Positions 22,801-34,894 of a stretch of DNA of 64,000 bases are shown here, piece by piece. This DNA comes from Stachybotrys elegans (lineage: Eukaryota; Ascomycota; Sordariomycetes; Hypocreales; Stachybotryaceae): contig JAGPNK010000001.1 in assembly GCA_020746835.1 (NCBI GenBank), positions 4,774,001-4,838,000 on the forward strand, written 5' to 3'. Under the pieces are notes generated by a model that ran no database searches, had not been told where the DNA came from, and was given only the letters and a program-made list of their open reading frames with translations. Both the position numbers and the translations under genes were made by a program. Numbering within the stretch: the stretch's first letter is position 1; each line of letters opens with the position of its first letter.

Positions 22801-25800
22801 CCAATAACAGCTGACGACGTGTCACAGCGAAGCTGCGCATGGGTGGCCGGATCGATAGCGGCAGTTTCCCTTGGGTAACAACCACCCTGATTATTGTATC
22901 GCCATAACCATTATCAGCATCACCAGTTCATGGAATGTTGCGACCCAGACCCCGGAGACCACACCCAGACGGGCTTGGCGAGCACAGGTAGCGCGGACTC
23001 ACACATGGTACAGGCCATGCTGCCATTTATTATCTGCGCCCACTGCAGTCGACCTGTGATGGGGGATGGACATGCATGCCTGCTACTCAAACAGCATAGC
23101 GCACAATAGGCCCAAGGCAGAAAGCGCAGGCTGGGGAGGGTCAGACTCGTTCATCACGGGTGGCAAATTTCAGAAGAATGTCTCAGAAAACGATCGACGC
23201 GGCGGTAGCAGGTTGCAAGGATCTCGTGGTAACTTGGATAGGCAGCTTGGCTTGCTTGGGAAACGCAGGCCGATCAAGCTTCTCCTGGATCGTGGACCAC
23301 TCCATCCACAGCCGATTTGTCCGCTGCTAAGCTGGTCGGCCACCTGAAGCATGGCGAGAACCAAAGAACCAACACGTTGCGCGCGCTGTCCGTACGTACT
23401 ACTCCGTATGTAGGGGGCAATCACACAATCCCAAAGCTTGCCGACCGTCCACCACTTGGCCAGGCCAGGTGGGGCTCGTCTCCATGCATGCCGGCACCGC
23501 CATGCATAGGCAGGGTGATTGCCCGACGGGTCGGTCAAGCGACGAGGGCCTCAATAATGAGCACCAGGTAGGCGTGGGCAGCTGTTGTGGACAAAGCAAC
23601 CCAAGCATTTGTTTGCTACACTGAGGCATTGGTCAACGATCCAATACAGTCTTGTCGGGATGCATTCAATTAGTCGTGGACAGAGGCTCGAGGTGACGAC
23701 AGTTGAAGTTGGGTGGATTCACGGGCATCACGAGGTACCGTACCCATGGAAATTACCGTGCACAGTGCAAAGGGCTACGAAACTGCCATCCATCCAGGAA
23801 GACCAAAAAAAAAAAGTGTAACAGCGAGACTCAAGCAATCAAGGGAACAACAGCACTCTGTACTTACTGAGGGAAAAATAACGCCATAGTCATGTTCAAG
23901 TCATGGAGTGAACCTAAAAGTCCTAAACGGATGAACCCCAGGTGTATTGCTAAATTAGTCGTGTCTCTGGTGCCGTCATGCCTGCAACCAGGCCAGAAGG
24001 GGAACCTGAACGTACAGAGGAGGGAGGGAGGTGAAAGCGGGCGGACGGGAGGTACCTTGTATCTTGAAGGAAGTTGGGTGGGAAGAAAAAAGAGCAGCAT
24101 GGGAAGAACCCGGAAATTATGGGGCGACAGTAGCATAGGAAAGCAACCTCCTCCTAATAATATCAATACTCACCTCATTCATACTACGCGTGGCCAGGGC
24201 GGGAAAAAAAGGTAAAAGAGCACGCACCCTCCCGCCAATTGCCGAGTAGGTAGGAAAAAAATGACAGGGCGAGGCACTCGGCAGGCAATATGAATATCGG
24301 AGGGCTCGAGGCAGAGGCCACAACGTCCTCTGAACTGCATAAAGTCACTCGCACCACAATCAGGCCTCTGGAGCGACGGGCTACATCGATTGCTATCGGG
24401 AGAGTGTTGCGTGGCGTGCTAAGCCAGTTCCCGAGCATGACACATGCCAAAGTGAACACATCATGCATCAGCGTGCCACGGCCGTGATTCCAGATCTGAA
24501 GCCGGGGTGGCATCTACTCCCGAGTAGGTGCTGATTCATCAAAGCAATGGCGACAGACATCGCTCGGTGAGGAATAGGAACTCGTGGCGATTTCCCAGCA
24601 CCAAAAGAAAGCGTTGCTGGTTTCCCGCTCCATCCGTCGGCGGCGCGGCCATGCTAGGGCACAGGATGGTGGTGGTGACCATTGACCACATATTGCCCAT
24701 TTCGGACCCGCCTTGATGGTTGGGACGCTCAACTCGAGCCGACGCGAAGAAGGGGGAGCATGAGGGTCTGCCCCGAGACAGCGCATTCAGACATGCCAAA
24801 AGCCTGGGCCCGGCCTTTTGGGCGAGGGCCGATGGAGCGATGGATTGTGATCCCTAGGATGCGTATGCGTCGTGCATGCGTGAGGCATACGACAGACACA
24901 AGGCACGATGCCAGGTATCCATCCATCTAGCCCGTAGGCGAGTGATTGAGTGAGTGCGTGAGTGAGTGAGTGAACGAATGAGCGGTCACACGGCCGCTGC
25001 TACTAATGGTAGAGGGAGGTAGTACCCTGGGCGATGGAGTAATTAATAGTAGGTAGTAGTTCGCCCATGTCTTGTGCGCGAGATGGTCAGTTCGCTGCTT
25101 GCTCATTCACTGCTCTCACTCTGGCGAAGAGCCTTGAACCAAGGGCAGCGGATGTCGTGCGGAGATGGTTGGATATACGTCGACTTCGACCTCGGCGCTC
25201 GATGGACTGGGAAATGTACAGGTAAAGTACATACCTTTGTAGGAGAGGTAAAAAGGAAAAAAAAAGGATGGAGGCAACTGCCGCACACCTTCTCCATACG
25301 CCTGCCACCGTCATCGCACGTCTTGGTGCATCTGGCCACCTCCCACTTCCCACCCATCTTCCCGCTCGCCTTGCCTGAAAAGGCAGACATGGCACTCTCT
25401 GCCTTGCGCCTTCCTACCACGTCGCCAGACAGCATGATGCATGCTAATAACCAGCGCAGCGCAGTGCTGCGTTGCTGATGCTGTGCTGTGCTGTTCAGGT
25501 GGGCTTGTCTAGTTGGGTTGAGATCCGTCCGTTGTGGTCATGACTGGGAGGTTCCTTACCATTAAGAGTAGACTAAGATGGAGCCCTGCGTGGAGGCGAC
25601 CGGGGGTCAGCTCCGAGTCGATATAAAGTACCCTTCATCGTAGATCCAGCTTGTCTGGCGGTACCGAGCTGGAGGCACGCGCCAAGAGGGTACCTTGGGG
25701 GTACCTGAGTCCCTAGTGCGGCACCCCTGCCACCCGGTACCCAGTGCCCTTGTAATCCCATCGCCCAGCCAGTGCAGGCGCAGGCGCAGGCAATTAGTAG

Positions 25801-26294
25801 GCAGAGCGGGTGGTACTCCGTAGAGGCAGCACAAAGTTGCTGAGAGGTAGGTAGCAGAGAGGACCGCCGTCGCCGCCTCGACGGACGGCGCCAGAACGTT
25901 TCTTCTTCCCTCGGCGGCCTGGACTGGGACTGGGTTTCATCTACCTTACCTTGCTCTGGGCCTTACCTTGCCTTCTTACCTCACACCTTCCTTACCTCCT
26001 CCTCTTCTCTTCTTTTCCCAATATTCACCTCGCGACACGCTCCAAGCCTCCGGGCGACATCTGGTTCCCATCGTCGGATCCCTCCCGGCCGTTTTCTTCT
26101 GTTGCAGCTCTCCCTAGCCTCTTTGCCCACCCTTCTTCCTTTTCCATTCCTCATTATATTATATCCATCCTTCCACCCCCGGCTGAGTTTCTTCTACCTG
26201 CCCTTACACGGCCCTCACTCACAACCACATCGACGGCGTATGGGATGAGCCCTCGGCCTCATCCCATTGCCACCAAATTTAATTCTTGGGTGTA
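19836..26294. other. Gene-poor 6.5-kb region and snt2 upstream/leader
   Basis: I find no supported gene. Open frames are short, lie on both strands and contain no recognisable domain. The left end holds the upstream part of the helicase gene (a missing first exon may lie before 19990). A GC-rich patch at about 21060-21410 looks more coding-like but has stops and no start-to-stop frame of family type; it may be a relic. A GAGT microsatellite is at about 24940-24981. TACTCCGTA motifs occur at 23400-23408 and 25814-25822. From about 25920 the strand turns to repeated ccttacctt and other C/T-rich sequence, which I read as the Snt2 promoter and leader. Confidence 0.5.
24940..24981. repeat. GAGT tetranucleotide microsatellite
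   Basis: About nine imperfect tandem gagt/gtga units (gagtgattgagtgagtgcgtgagtg and onward) lie in the gene-poor region. Confidence 0.8.
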
Positions 26295-29200
26295 ATGCCA
26301 CTCAAAAATGTACGTCTGCTGCCATTCCCTTCGCATCTCTAATTTTCTCTCTCTCTCTCTCTCTTTTACCTCTTCCTTGATTTCCCATTTTATTCCACCC
26401 CCGGCCTTCTTTCCGCACCTTGACGTCGACTACAGTCGCTGACTGCCGTGCTAGGATGAAGCGCTCTCCGAGCAGTCCAATGGGCAGACCTCGCGAGACT
26501 CCATCATGAGCCACCCCGGATCAGATGCAGCGGACAAGGACGCTGATGCAGACAACGCAACGCCCTACGGGACACGCTCTCGGAACAGGACAGGTAATGC
26601 TCGTCCTAATTATGCCGAGGACAAAGACATCGACATGGATGTCTATGACTACTATCACGACAAGAAGGAGGGCGAGCCTGCACCAAAGAAGTCGTCGCGG
26701 CAATCGACTGGCGCGGCTGGCAACGAGGCACCACGAGGCAGCGCTGCTTCGCGCAAATCTGGCGTCGACGATGCCAAAACCAGCTCGTCGCAGAATGGCG
26801 CCAAGGAGCAAAGCCTGAGCAGCGTCGGCAGCGGCAACGGCGGTGGAAATGGCGGCGGCGGCGGCGGTGCCGCTGGGAGCACCTCGCAGGCAGCTCAGTC
26901 CTCCGGCGCGGTGCAGCCCTCGCGGAAGCGCAAGGCGGCGTCCCAGCAGAACAGCGGGCCAACCACGACCACCAGGAAAGGCGGAAACGCAAATGCGAAC
27001 GCGACAGCGAGCACGGCGGGCGCGCAGGGCCTGGGCCAAAGCCAGAGCCAGACGACAGGCATCGTCTGGCCCGAGTCAAACATGCTCACCTTTGAGACTT
27101 GCAAGGCGCGGCCAGACAAGGGACGCATGGTGGCCGACGACGGTACGGTGCTGGAGGCGAATGGTAAGAAAAGCCAGCCCATTTCCCTGCCCACTCACTT
27201 TTTGCCTACGGCCTACGGCCTCTGCCTCGCCTTGGCCAAGGTGAGATCCGCAATTTTAGCAGGGTGCGACTAATCAGCGTTGCAGATCATGTGTATCTGG
27301 TGTGCGAGCCGCCGGGCGAGCCTTACTACCTGGGCCGCATCATGGAATTCCTCCATATGCAAAACGACAACAGCCGGCCGGTGGACGCGGTGCGCATCAA
27401 TTGGTACTATCGTCCCAAGGACATCGGTCGCAAGTCGCCCGACACGCGCATGGTCTTTGCAACCATGCACTCGGACATCAGCCCCCTGACAGCTCTGCGT
27501 GGCAAGTGCCAGATCCGGCACAGGGTGGAGATTGACAACATGGATGAGTTTCGCAAAACACCCGACAGCTTCTGGTACGAGAAGCTCTACGACCGCTACA
27601 TCCAGAAGAACTACGACCTCATCCCGACCTCGGCCATCGTCAACGTCCCCGAGAAAGTCAAGAAGGTTCTCGACGAGCGCTGGAGATATGTCCTGGTTGA
27701 ACAGGGGCGTGGCAAGGAGCTCACTAGCGCCGTTAAGCTCTGCAAGAGATGCAGCGGCTACTGCGCCATGTAAGTCGCGTTGTTCCCTTGTACTGCCCTA
27801 CTACCACACGCCCCCCCCCTTCCCCTTCCCTTTCTCCTTCTCGCTCTTCACCGCGCCCCCCTCCCTTCCACCCTTCCAGCTTCCCACCTTCCACCCCTGC
27901 ACCTGCTCTTCGGCTGTCCACCGCGCGCCCCCCCCCTCCACGTACGTCTGACAATGTACCCAAACATTACACCCCTCCCTCTCTCCCTTGTTGCTCCACG
28001 AGCCATCCAATCCGGATCGCACCACAACCACTGCCATGAATGGATGCAATTCATCTCCCCTTGCCCTTTGACGCACTCAACACTCAGCTCGATGCCGAAA
28101 ATTTCGTGCTGCCGGCCGGGACCACACTGACCGGGGGATGTCTCGAATCCTGACTGACTCATCAATTCTTGTAGCAATGATTCTGTTGATTGTGCCGTCT
28201 GCCGCAATACCTACCATATGAACTGCGTCAAGCCGCCATTGCTCAAGAAGCCGTCCCGTGGATTTGCATGGTCTTGCGCTGCATGCAGTCGCGCACAGGA
28301 GCGGAAGCTCGAGGCTCGCCATACTCCCAACATCTCTGACAAGTTGGGAGATCACCTAGATGAGGATGACTTCCTGGAGGAGGACGAAGATGACGGTCAG
28401 GCTGTCGACACTGGTCACACCAGCCCCGCCGAGGATGACACCGCCCACCACCAAGGCACCGCCGAGCAGATCTACCACGCCAGCCTCTGGCCCTACAGGT
28501 ACCTCGGTGTGCACTGCAAGCCAGAGGATGCTCTGGACTACGATGATCGCATTTACCCCCGCGCCAGCACTCGCATCGGACCAAGGCACCAGGCCATCGT
28601 ATTACCTTGGCCTGGCCAGCCCGTACAGTACGTCAAGCCGCTCGAGGTAAAAAAGAATGGTAAGAAGGACCCAAAGCTTTCCAAGGAAGCGCAGGCAGCG
28701 CAAGAAGCCGAAAAGGCCCTTAGGGGAAAGCGCCCCAAATGGGTCCAGGACCAACCCCCAGGCTACGTCGCCCGCGGCGAGGACCACGACGAGTCTGACC
28801 CCAATGCCACCTCCACTTTGCTGTGGAAGCCGCAGCCACCCGAGGTTATTTCCGCCGAGCGTATCAAGGGCTACATGACGGAAGCCAAGGGATTGGCAAA
28901 GAAGCTCAGCCTCCCAGAGCGCTCGACCAACCTCCAAGATGTCGCCCTGGAGACATTATTCCGCAGCAACTGCGAACCCAAGGTCGCCATCAGCAGCCTG
29001 AGGGAGACTGATCGGATTGAATTCAAGGAGCCAGCGCTAATGCCCGCCGAGGTGAAGAAGTTTGAAGAGGGCGTGTCCAAATACGGCTCAGAACTCCTCT
29101 TGGTTACGAGACACGTAAAGACACTGACGCCCGGCGAGGTTGTGCGTTACTACTACACCTGGAAGAAGACGGAGCGTGGCCAGCAAATCTGGGGCAACTA

Positions 29201-32054
29201 TAGCGGACGCAAGGGAAAGAAGGCTGCCAAGCGAGCGGAAGCGGCTGCCACCAAGGTGGCCGACGACGTAGCCGACAAGGACGACGATTCCGCTTTCGAT
29301 GTGGAGAAGGCTGCCGAGAAGAAGCGAGGCTTCATTTGCCAGTTCTGCTCTACCACGACATCGAGGCAATGGCGAAGGGCCCCGAACGCCGCCGCTGGAC
29401 TTGTCAACGAAGCTGGGAACAAGGCGAACAACAAAGACAAGGGCGGGCAGTATGTGTCTGCTCTGTGCCGTCGCTGCGCCGAACTCTGGAGGCGTTATGC
29501 CATCAGATGGGAGGACATCGAAGATGTCGCAAAGAAGGTCGCGCAGTCTGGTGGCAAGGCCTGGAAGCGCCGACAAGATGAAGAGCTGCTCAAGGAGCTC
29601 CAGGCCGCCCAGGAAATGGGCCTAATGACACCCGACCGAGCCTCTACCCCTTCTGTTGCCGCTGTTTCCACCACTCCTGCGGAGCCGCCCCGTAAGAAAC
29701 TGAAGGGTGCACCCGAGAAGGATACCGAGAGCGCCCCAGCTGATGGCGGAAGCGCCCCTGTGGCTGCCGCACCCTCCAAGAAGAAGGAGAAGAATGTGGA
29801 TGCGGCGCCCGCCGTGCCCGAAATTCCCAAGCCGCGAACTCTACCATGCGCCATCTGTGACCAGATGGAACCTCTGGGCGACCAGCACGTATCGTGCCGC
29901 GAATGCCGCCTTACAGTTCATCGAAACTGCTATGGCGTGGTTGACCAGAGGCCACAGGCCAAGTGGATCTGCAATATGTGCGCCAACGACAAGAACCCCC
30001 AAGTTTCACTTGTAAGTTTGATCCTAATAGCTGAGCGACTCCCAGGGAGAGCCGGGGATTATGGCGTCGGAGAAAACTGCTGACAAGTTGTATCCAGAAC
30101 TACCGATGTGTCCTCTGTCCTGTGGAGCACACAGAGCGTGATTTCGTTGAACAGCCAAAGTTGACGCACCACAAGAAGAAGATGACGGAAAAGGACCGCG
30201 AACGAGAGAAACTGGAGGTGCAACAAGCGCGCAAAGCAGCGGAGTTCTACCGGAAGAAGCAGGAAGAGCTGAACCGTCCCGTCGATCCCCGTGAGCCACT
30301 GAAGCGAACGGCCGACCACAACTGGGTTCATGTCACCTGTGCGGCTTGGACGCCCGAGGTCAAGTTTGGTAATGCCAAAGCGATGGAGCCGTCCGAGGGC
30401 ATCCCGTCCATCCCGCGGGCACGCTATGACGAGGTATGCCAGGTGTGTCAAAAGACAGAGGGTGCCTGCGTTTCCTGTCAGCAATGCCGCACATCGTGTA
30501 AGCAAAATCTACCCTCTTCCTACCTCACGCGCAAACATTCGGGAAACGCTGACAGAGTGTGCAGACCATGTCGAATGTGCTCGACAACATGGTCACGTGT
30601 TGGGCTTCGAGATTACGCCCGTCAAAAACTCGCGCAGGGATCAGTTCAATACTGTGACGCTTAACGGTGAAAGCGGCATCATGTCTGCTGCGGTCTGGTG
30701 CAAGGACCATGTTCCCGCCAAGACGACAGTTCATCGGATGCACGATGCAGTGGACGATTCTGGGCTCAATGCCCTGCAGCTTTACGTGCAGAACTTCAAA
30801 CAGGCGGATCTCGCGCTGACAGGCACCGTTCGGAAGGCGAACCTCATGACCATGGCGGCCAAGATGTCGACAGCCCCTGTGAGTGCGGGGGGTACTAAAT
30901 CTGCTACAAGCACAGCGACAAGCAACGCAGCGTCTCAATCGAGCACCAATGGACACACGGCCGGCGCGGGCGAGTACAATGGCGTGGCGTCAAGCACCAA
31001 GCAGCCAGGAGACAAGGTGTGCATTACGTGTGGCATCGATGTCAGCCCCAAATGGTGGCCGATTGATAACTCCCAGGAGCGGGAGCTCACCAACGGGCAC
31101 TATGGCGTATTGGGCTCAGAGGCCCGGAAGTTCGTTGAGCAGAGGAAATTCCAGTGCCACCAATGCCGCAAGGCCAACCGTGCGCCCCAGCCGCACCCGC
31201 ATCGCTCATGGGCCTCTGTTACAGAATCGCCTCGTGCGGTTACCAACGAGCCCGTCGTGGCCACGACCGGACCGCCTCCCCCGATTTCGACCCTGCCGCC
31301 GCTCGCCGATTTCCGTGAGCGATCTTCCAGCATCACAAGCAACGGTTGGTCGCACCACGGTCCGCCAAATGGTACTGCTGGTGTACAGCCGCCCTTGACA
31401 GCAGCTCCGACACAGGCAGGCCCCCAGAATATAGCCGCGCGACCGGCGCCTCCAGTGGCGCATACGTATACAGCAGCCCCTCTGCCAGCGTCCAGAGCGT
31501 ACAGTGATTGGAACCATCGTCCAAGCAGCCAGCACGGGTCGCCGCCTCGCCTGCTCAATGGACCACCCCCATCGCTACGTAACGGTAATGCCGGGCTGTC
31601 GACCATATCGGGTCTTCGACCGCCTTCTATGTCGGGACCTCCGCCAGCGGTGCCAGGACCACTGGTCGGTGCTCACCAGCACCCGCACTCACCTCAGACA
31701 TATGTGAATGGTCCGCCACCATCTCCTCGACGAGTGGGCGGACCAACTCCCCCGTCGCCGTATATGCCGCCATACCACAGCGGCCAACCCCATGGACCGC
31801 CGTCCAACACGGCTGCCCATGCTATGAACAATGGCATCCCACCTCCACGAGCGGATGGCTTCAGTCATGGGCTTCACCCGCAACGACCCGCCTTTTCCAA
31901 CGGTCACGGCAGCCCGCCCCAGGGGGCTCGAAATGGAGCACCACCACCACTGGAACTGTCCATCCCGACCAATTCGGTACCCCCAAGGGCCCCGGAGGGA
32001 CGGCCAGCGAGCGGCGCCAGCGCCAGCCCTTCGTTGAGGAACCTTCTCTCCTGA
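26295..32054 (+). CDS. snt2: Snt2-type chromatin regulator (BAH, PHD, SANT, PHD, extended PHD)
   Basis: Exons are 26295-26309, 26455-27163, 27286-27769, 28175-30011, 30098-30497 and 30565-32054 (1644 residues, phase-consistent). The first exon codes only MPLKN. An acidic, Gly/Ser-rich N-terminus precedes a BAH domain (about 225-390: DHVYLVCEPPGEPYYLGRI). PHD1 follows (about 393-440, split by a 405-nt intron). A SANT-like domain is at about 690-735. A GATA-like finger (CQFCSTTTSRQWRR then LCRRCAELWRRY) is at about 789-850. PHD2 (CAICD to CNMC) is at about 959-1010 and an extended PHD at about 1020-1195. A second, stretched CxxC/CxxC finger is near 1300, then a Pro-rich tail of 300 residues. 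Yeast Snt2 works with Ecm5 and the Rpd3 deacetylase and reads histone H3 in stress responses; the same domain order here supports that role in the nucleus. Confidence 0.92.
26346..26364. repeat. CT dinucleotide run in snt2 intron 1
   Basis: An almost pure CT run lies in the 145-nt first intron (26310-26454), upstream of the branch CTGAC and acceptor GTGCTAG. Confidence 0.8.
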
Positions 32055-33056
32055 GATGGGGGGTTTTTTTTTTGGCGATAAAATGCCGAGCTGGGGATGG
32101 GCAGTTGTTGCTTTTCAAAATTTATTGCACTTGTTTTTTTGTCGCGCCTCGAACTGGTGAATGGGCTAGGGGAAGTCATCTACTGGACACCAGGGCTGGT
32201 GACAACCCCTATTGTACTTGTATGTTACTTGAATTTTATGCGTTGAGGGGGGATGGATCTTTCGAGTATGATTCTGTGGCTTGGAGCAGCTCGGACGACG
32301 ATGCGGAGGAGATTAATGCAGTTTCCTGTGCTCAGGGAGTTGCGGGTGGGCAGGTACATAGTAGACATAGATTTGTCAAGAGGGAGCTGTCGTATAGATG
32401 AACACGAATGAGGCCTGAATTTGCCAGCACAACGATTCTTTTTGAAATGGTCGATATGACTGACCATGGCCATGTCATCAACATGGTTACTAGCATTTCC
32501 TATTATTAGGTACGGAGTACTGGCAGACAGACGGGTCTCCACACTGCGCGCACTCTGGAGGCAGGTATCCACTGAAGCATCATAATTGCCCTGCCAGCTT
32601 ATCGCCGGGCTGCTGTTCCATAGCGGGACTCTGTCGGACCCTGTCAAAAGTTGGCCCGCAACCCCTGTCTTGGACATGGTGGCTTGTGGTTCGTGGCTGG
32701 TGCTATGCTATGCTGATGCTGCGCCGTGCGTCAGCAACAACTGCCAACTCGAACCCGATCTCTTCTGCCATCCGCATCTGCATACCCAACCCATCGCTTT
32801 CCTTTCCTCACAGCTGCGCATTCTCTCCTGCATCGCCAGCCTTGCGTGCTCTGTTTATATCATTCCGCCGCTCGGCATCGACCATCTAGCCCGGGTCAAT
32901 TACCCCGTGGGTGCCGACACGACATCGAGAGCGAGAGAGATTCCCGAGCGTCCCTTGGCCTGAAACCAAGCTAATCCTCCTCCATTCTCGCAACCTCGCT
33001 GCTCGAACCCGAGAGCGCCCAATTCAGCCCGCTCCTCTCCTCGCACTTCGCCCAAC
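32055..33056. other. Intergenic: snt2 3' region and kinase promoter
   Basis: A T-run follows the Snt2 stop. A TACGGAGTAC motif lies at 32511-32520. From about 32720 to 33056 the strand is C-rich with tcctc runs ahead of the kinase start. No gene is seen. Confidence 0.5.
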
Positions 33057-34424
33057 ATGGCCCAGATACTGCTTGACCTCTTCTACTCTCTGGGGAACTG
33101 CCTGAATTGCTTCCCCGGGTCGCCGACGCTCAAGATCAACAACCGGAGCTTCAAGATTCAACGGCTCCTCGGCGAGGTAAGCCACATGCCCCCCCGGCTC
33201 TCCCTCCCTTCAACCCAACATCCAATCTGTATGTGTGTGTGCGTGTGGACTGACTTTGCGACGCTGCTTCTAGGGCGGTTTCTCCTACGTCTACCTCGTC
33301 GAGGACACGAGCACGCACGAGCTCTTCGCCCTCAAGAAGATACGATGCCCCTTTGGTGCTGAATCGGTGCAGCTGGCCATGCGCGAGGTCGAGGCTTACA
33401 GGCTCTTCGCGCACGTCCCGACCATCATCTCGGCCGTGGACCACTCGGTCGCGACGGAGCGCGGCGCTGACGAGGCCAGCAAGACCGTCTACGTCCTGCT
33501 CCCCTACTACCGCCGCGGCAACCTGCAGGACATGATCAACGCCAACCTCGTCAACCACGCCCGCTTCCCCGAGCGCCGCCTCATGATGCTCTTCCTCGGC
33601 GTGTGCAAGGCCCTCCGCGCCATGCACGAGTACAGGCCGCCCGTTCAGCGCATGGAGATGGGCGGCGGCGGCGGTCCCGATGACACGACAGGCGGCGGCG
33701 CGGGGCGTGCGAGGCGCGCGGACGTTGACGACGAGGGCGAGCAGGAGAGGCCACTGATGGAGTCGGAGAACTCCATCAGCGAGGGCCGCAAGATCCAATC
33801 CTACGCCCATCGCGACATCAAGCCAGGTATGCACAAAACCACCACCCTTTCTCCAGCGTCGAAGCTGTTGCTAACGCTCGTCTCCCAGGAAACATCATGA
33901 TCGACGACACGGGCTCCACGCCCATCCTCATGGACCTCGGCTCCGTCGCCCCCTCGCCCATCCCCGTCACCTCACAGTCCATGGCCCTACAGATCCAGGA
34001 CACGGCCGCCGAGCACTCCACCATGCCCTACCGCGCCCCCGAGCTCTTCGACGTCCGCACCGGCACCGTCATCGACACCAAGACGGACATCTGGTCCCTC
34101 GGCTGCACCCTCTACGCCTGCCTCGTCGGCAAGTCCCCCTTCGAGATGCGCTCCGATGAGACAGGCGGCACCCTCAGCCTCTGCGTCCTCGGCGGCGACT
34201 GGCGCTTCCCCGACGAGGGACCGGGGCTCCAGCGCAACAACAGCATGCGCGCAGGTGGCCAGAACGCCGCGGCCTCCTCAGCGGGCTCTGTCGATATCAG
34301 CGAGCCTATTCGCGAGGTCGTCCGTCGCTGCCTCAAGGTCGAGCCCGCTGAGCGTCCCGACATCTCCGAGCTGATTGAGATGGTACAAGGCGTCATCGAG
34401 GCGCTTCCAGAGGATTCTGAATAA
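33057..34424 (+). CDS. env7: Env7/STK16-type (NAK family) protein kinase
   Basis: Exons are 33057-33176, 33274-33826 and 33889-34424 (402 residues). The start is ATG in caacATGGC. The N-terminus carries Cys residues (GNCLNCF) that fit palmitoylation, as in yeast Env7 at the vacuole. Kinase features: glycine loop LLGEGGFSYVYLVED (across intron 1), catalytic Lys in FALKKI, catalytic loop HRDIKPGNIM (across intron 2), and MDLGS in place of DFG (DLG, usual in this family). The activation segment ends in YRAPELFD, and DIWSLGCTLYA is the F helix. A Gly-rich and acidic insertion of about 55 residues sits just before the HRD motif (about residues 195-250). Env7 in yeast limits vacuole fusion; STK16/MPSK1 acts at the Golgi. 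The membrane role here is by family. Confidence 0.88.
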
Positions 34425-34894
34425 GACGCGTCAGTCTTTGCCCGCCAAAGCAGAGAAGGATATCCGGGGACAGCCGTCTCATTACGCTGTACAAACAAAT
34501 TACCGAACGGCGAGGAAGCAAACATCACTGGCGCAAGGGGCTTGTGTTCTTTCTTTTGCAAAGGGTCATCTCATATCGAAAAAGAAAAGGATCGACTGAG
34601 AGTACCTTGCAAGGGGACTCTGGCGTTGTGGGAGTGGATTTTCAGGTTTAAAGATACTCGATGATGATGCTGCTATTCATGATTTTTGTGAGACTTTCAT
34701 ATTGAGGATATTGTAACCACCGCCAAAGGCGTACTACTTGTGAGCAGGCACTCGCTCTGTGTGCGTTTCTTCTGTCCCCCGAGTGCAAACTACTTTTGTC
34801 TCTGTTGGCCAACTGGAATACCTTGGGCCATATGCTTCAAATTCAGGGCAAAAAGGCTAGTGAACCACTACTTTATGTGGCGAGGGCTTCGCGT
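34425..34894. other. Convergent 3' spacer
   Basis: This spacer lies between the kinase stop and the alpha-mannosidase stop. It has A-rich stretches (aaaaagaaaagg near 34580) and no supported frame. Confidence 0.5.
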
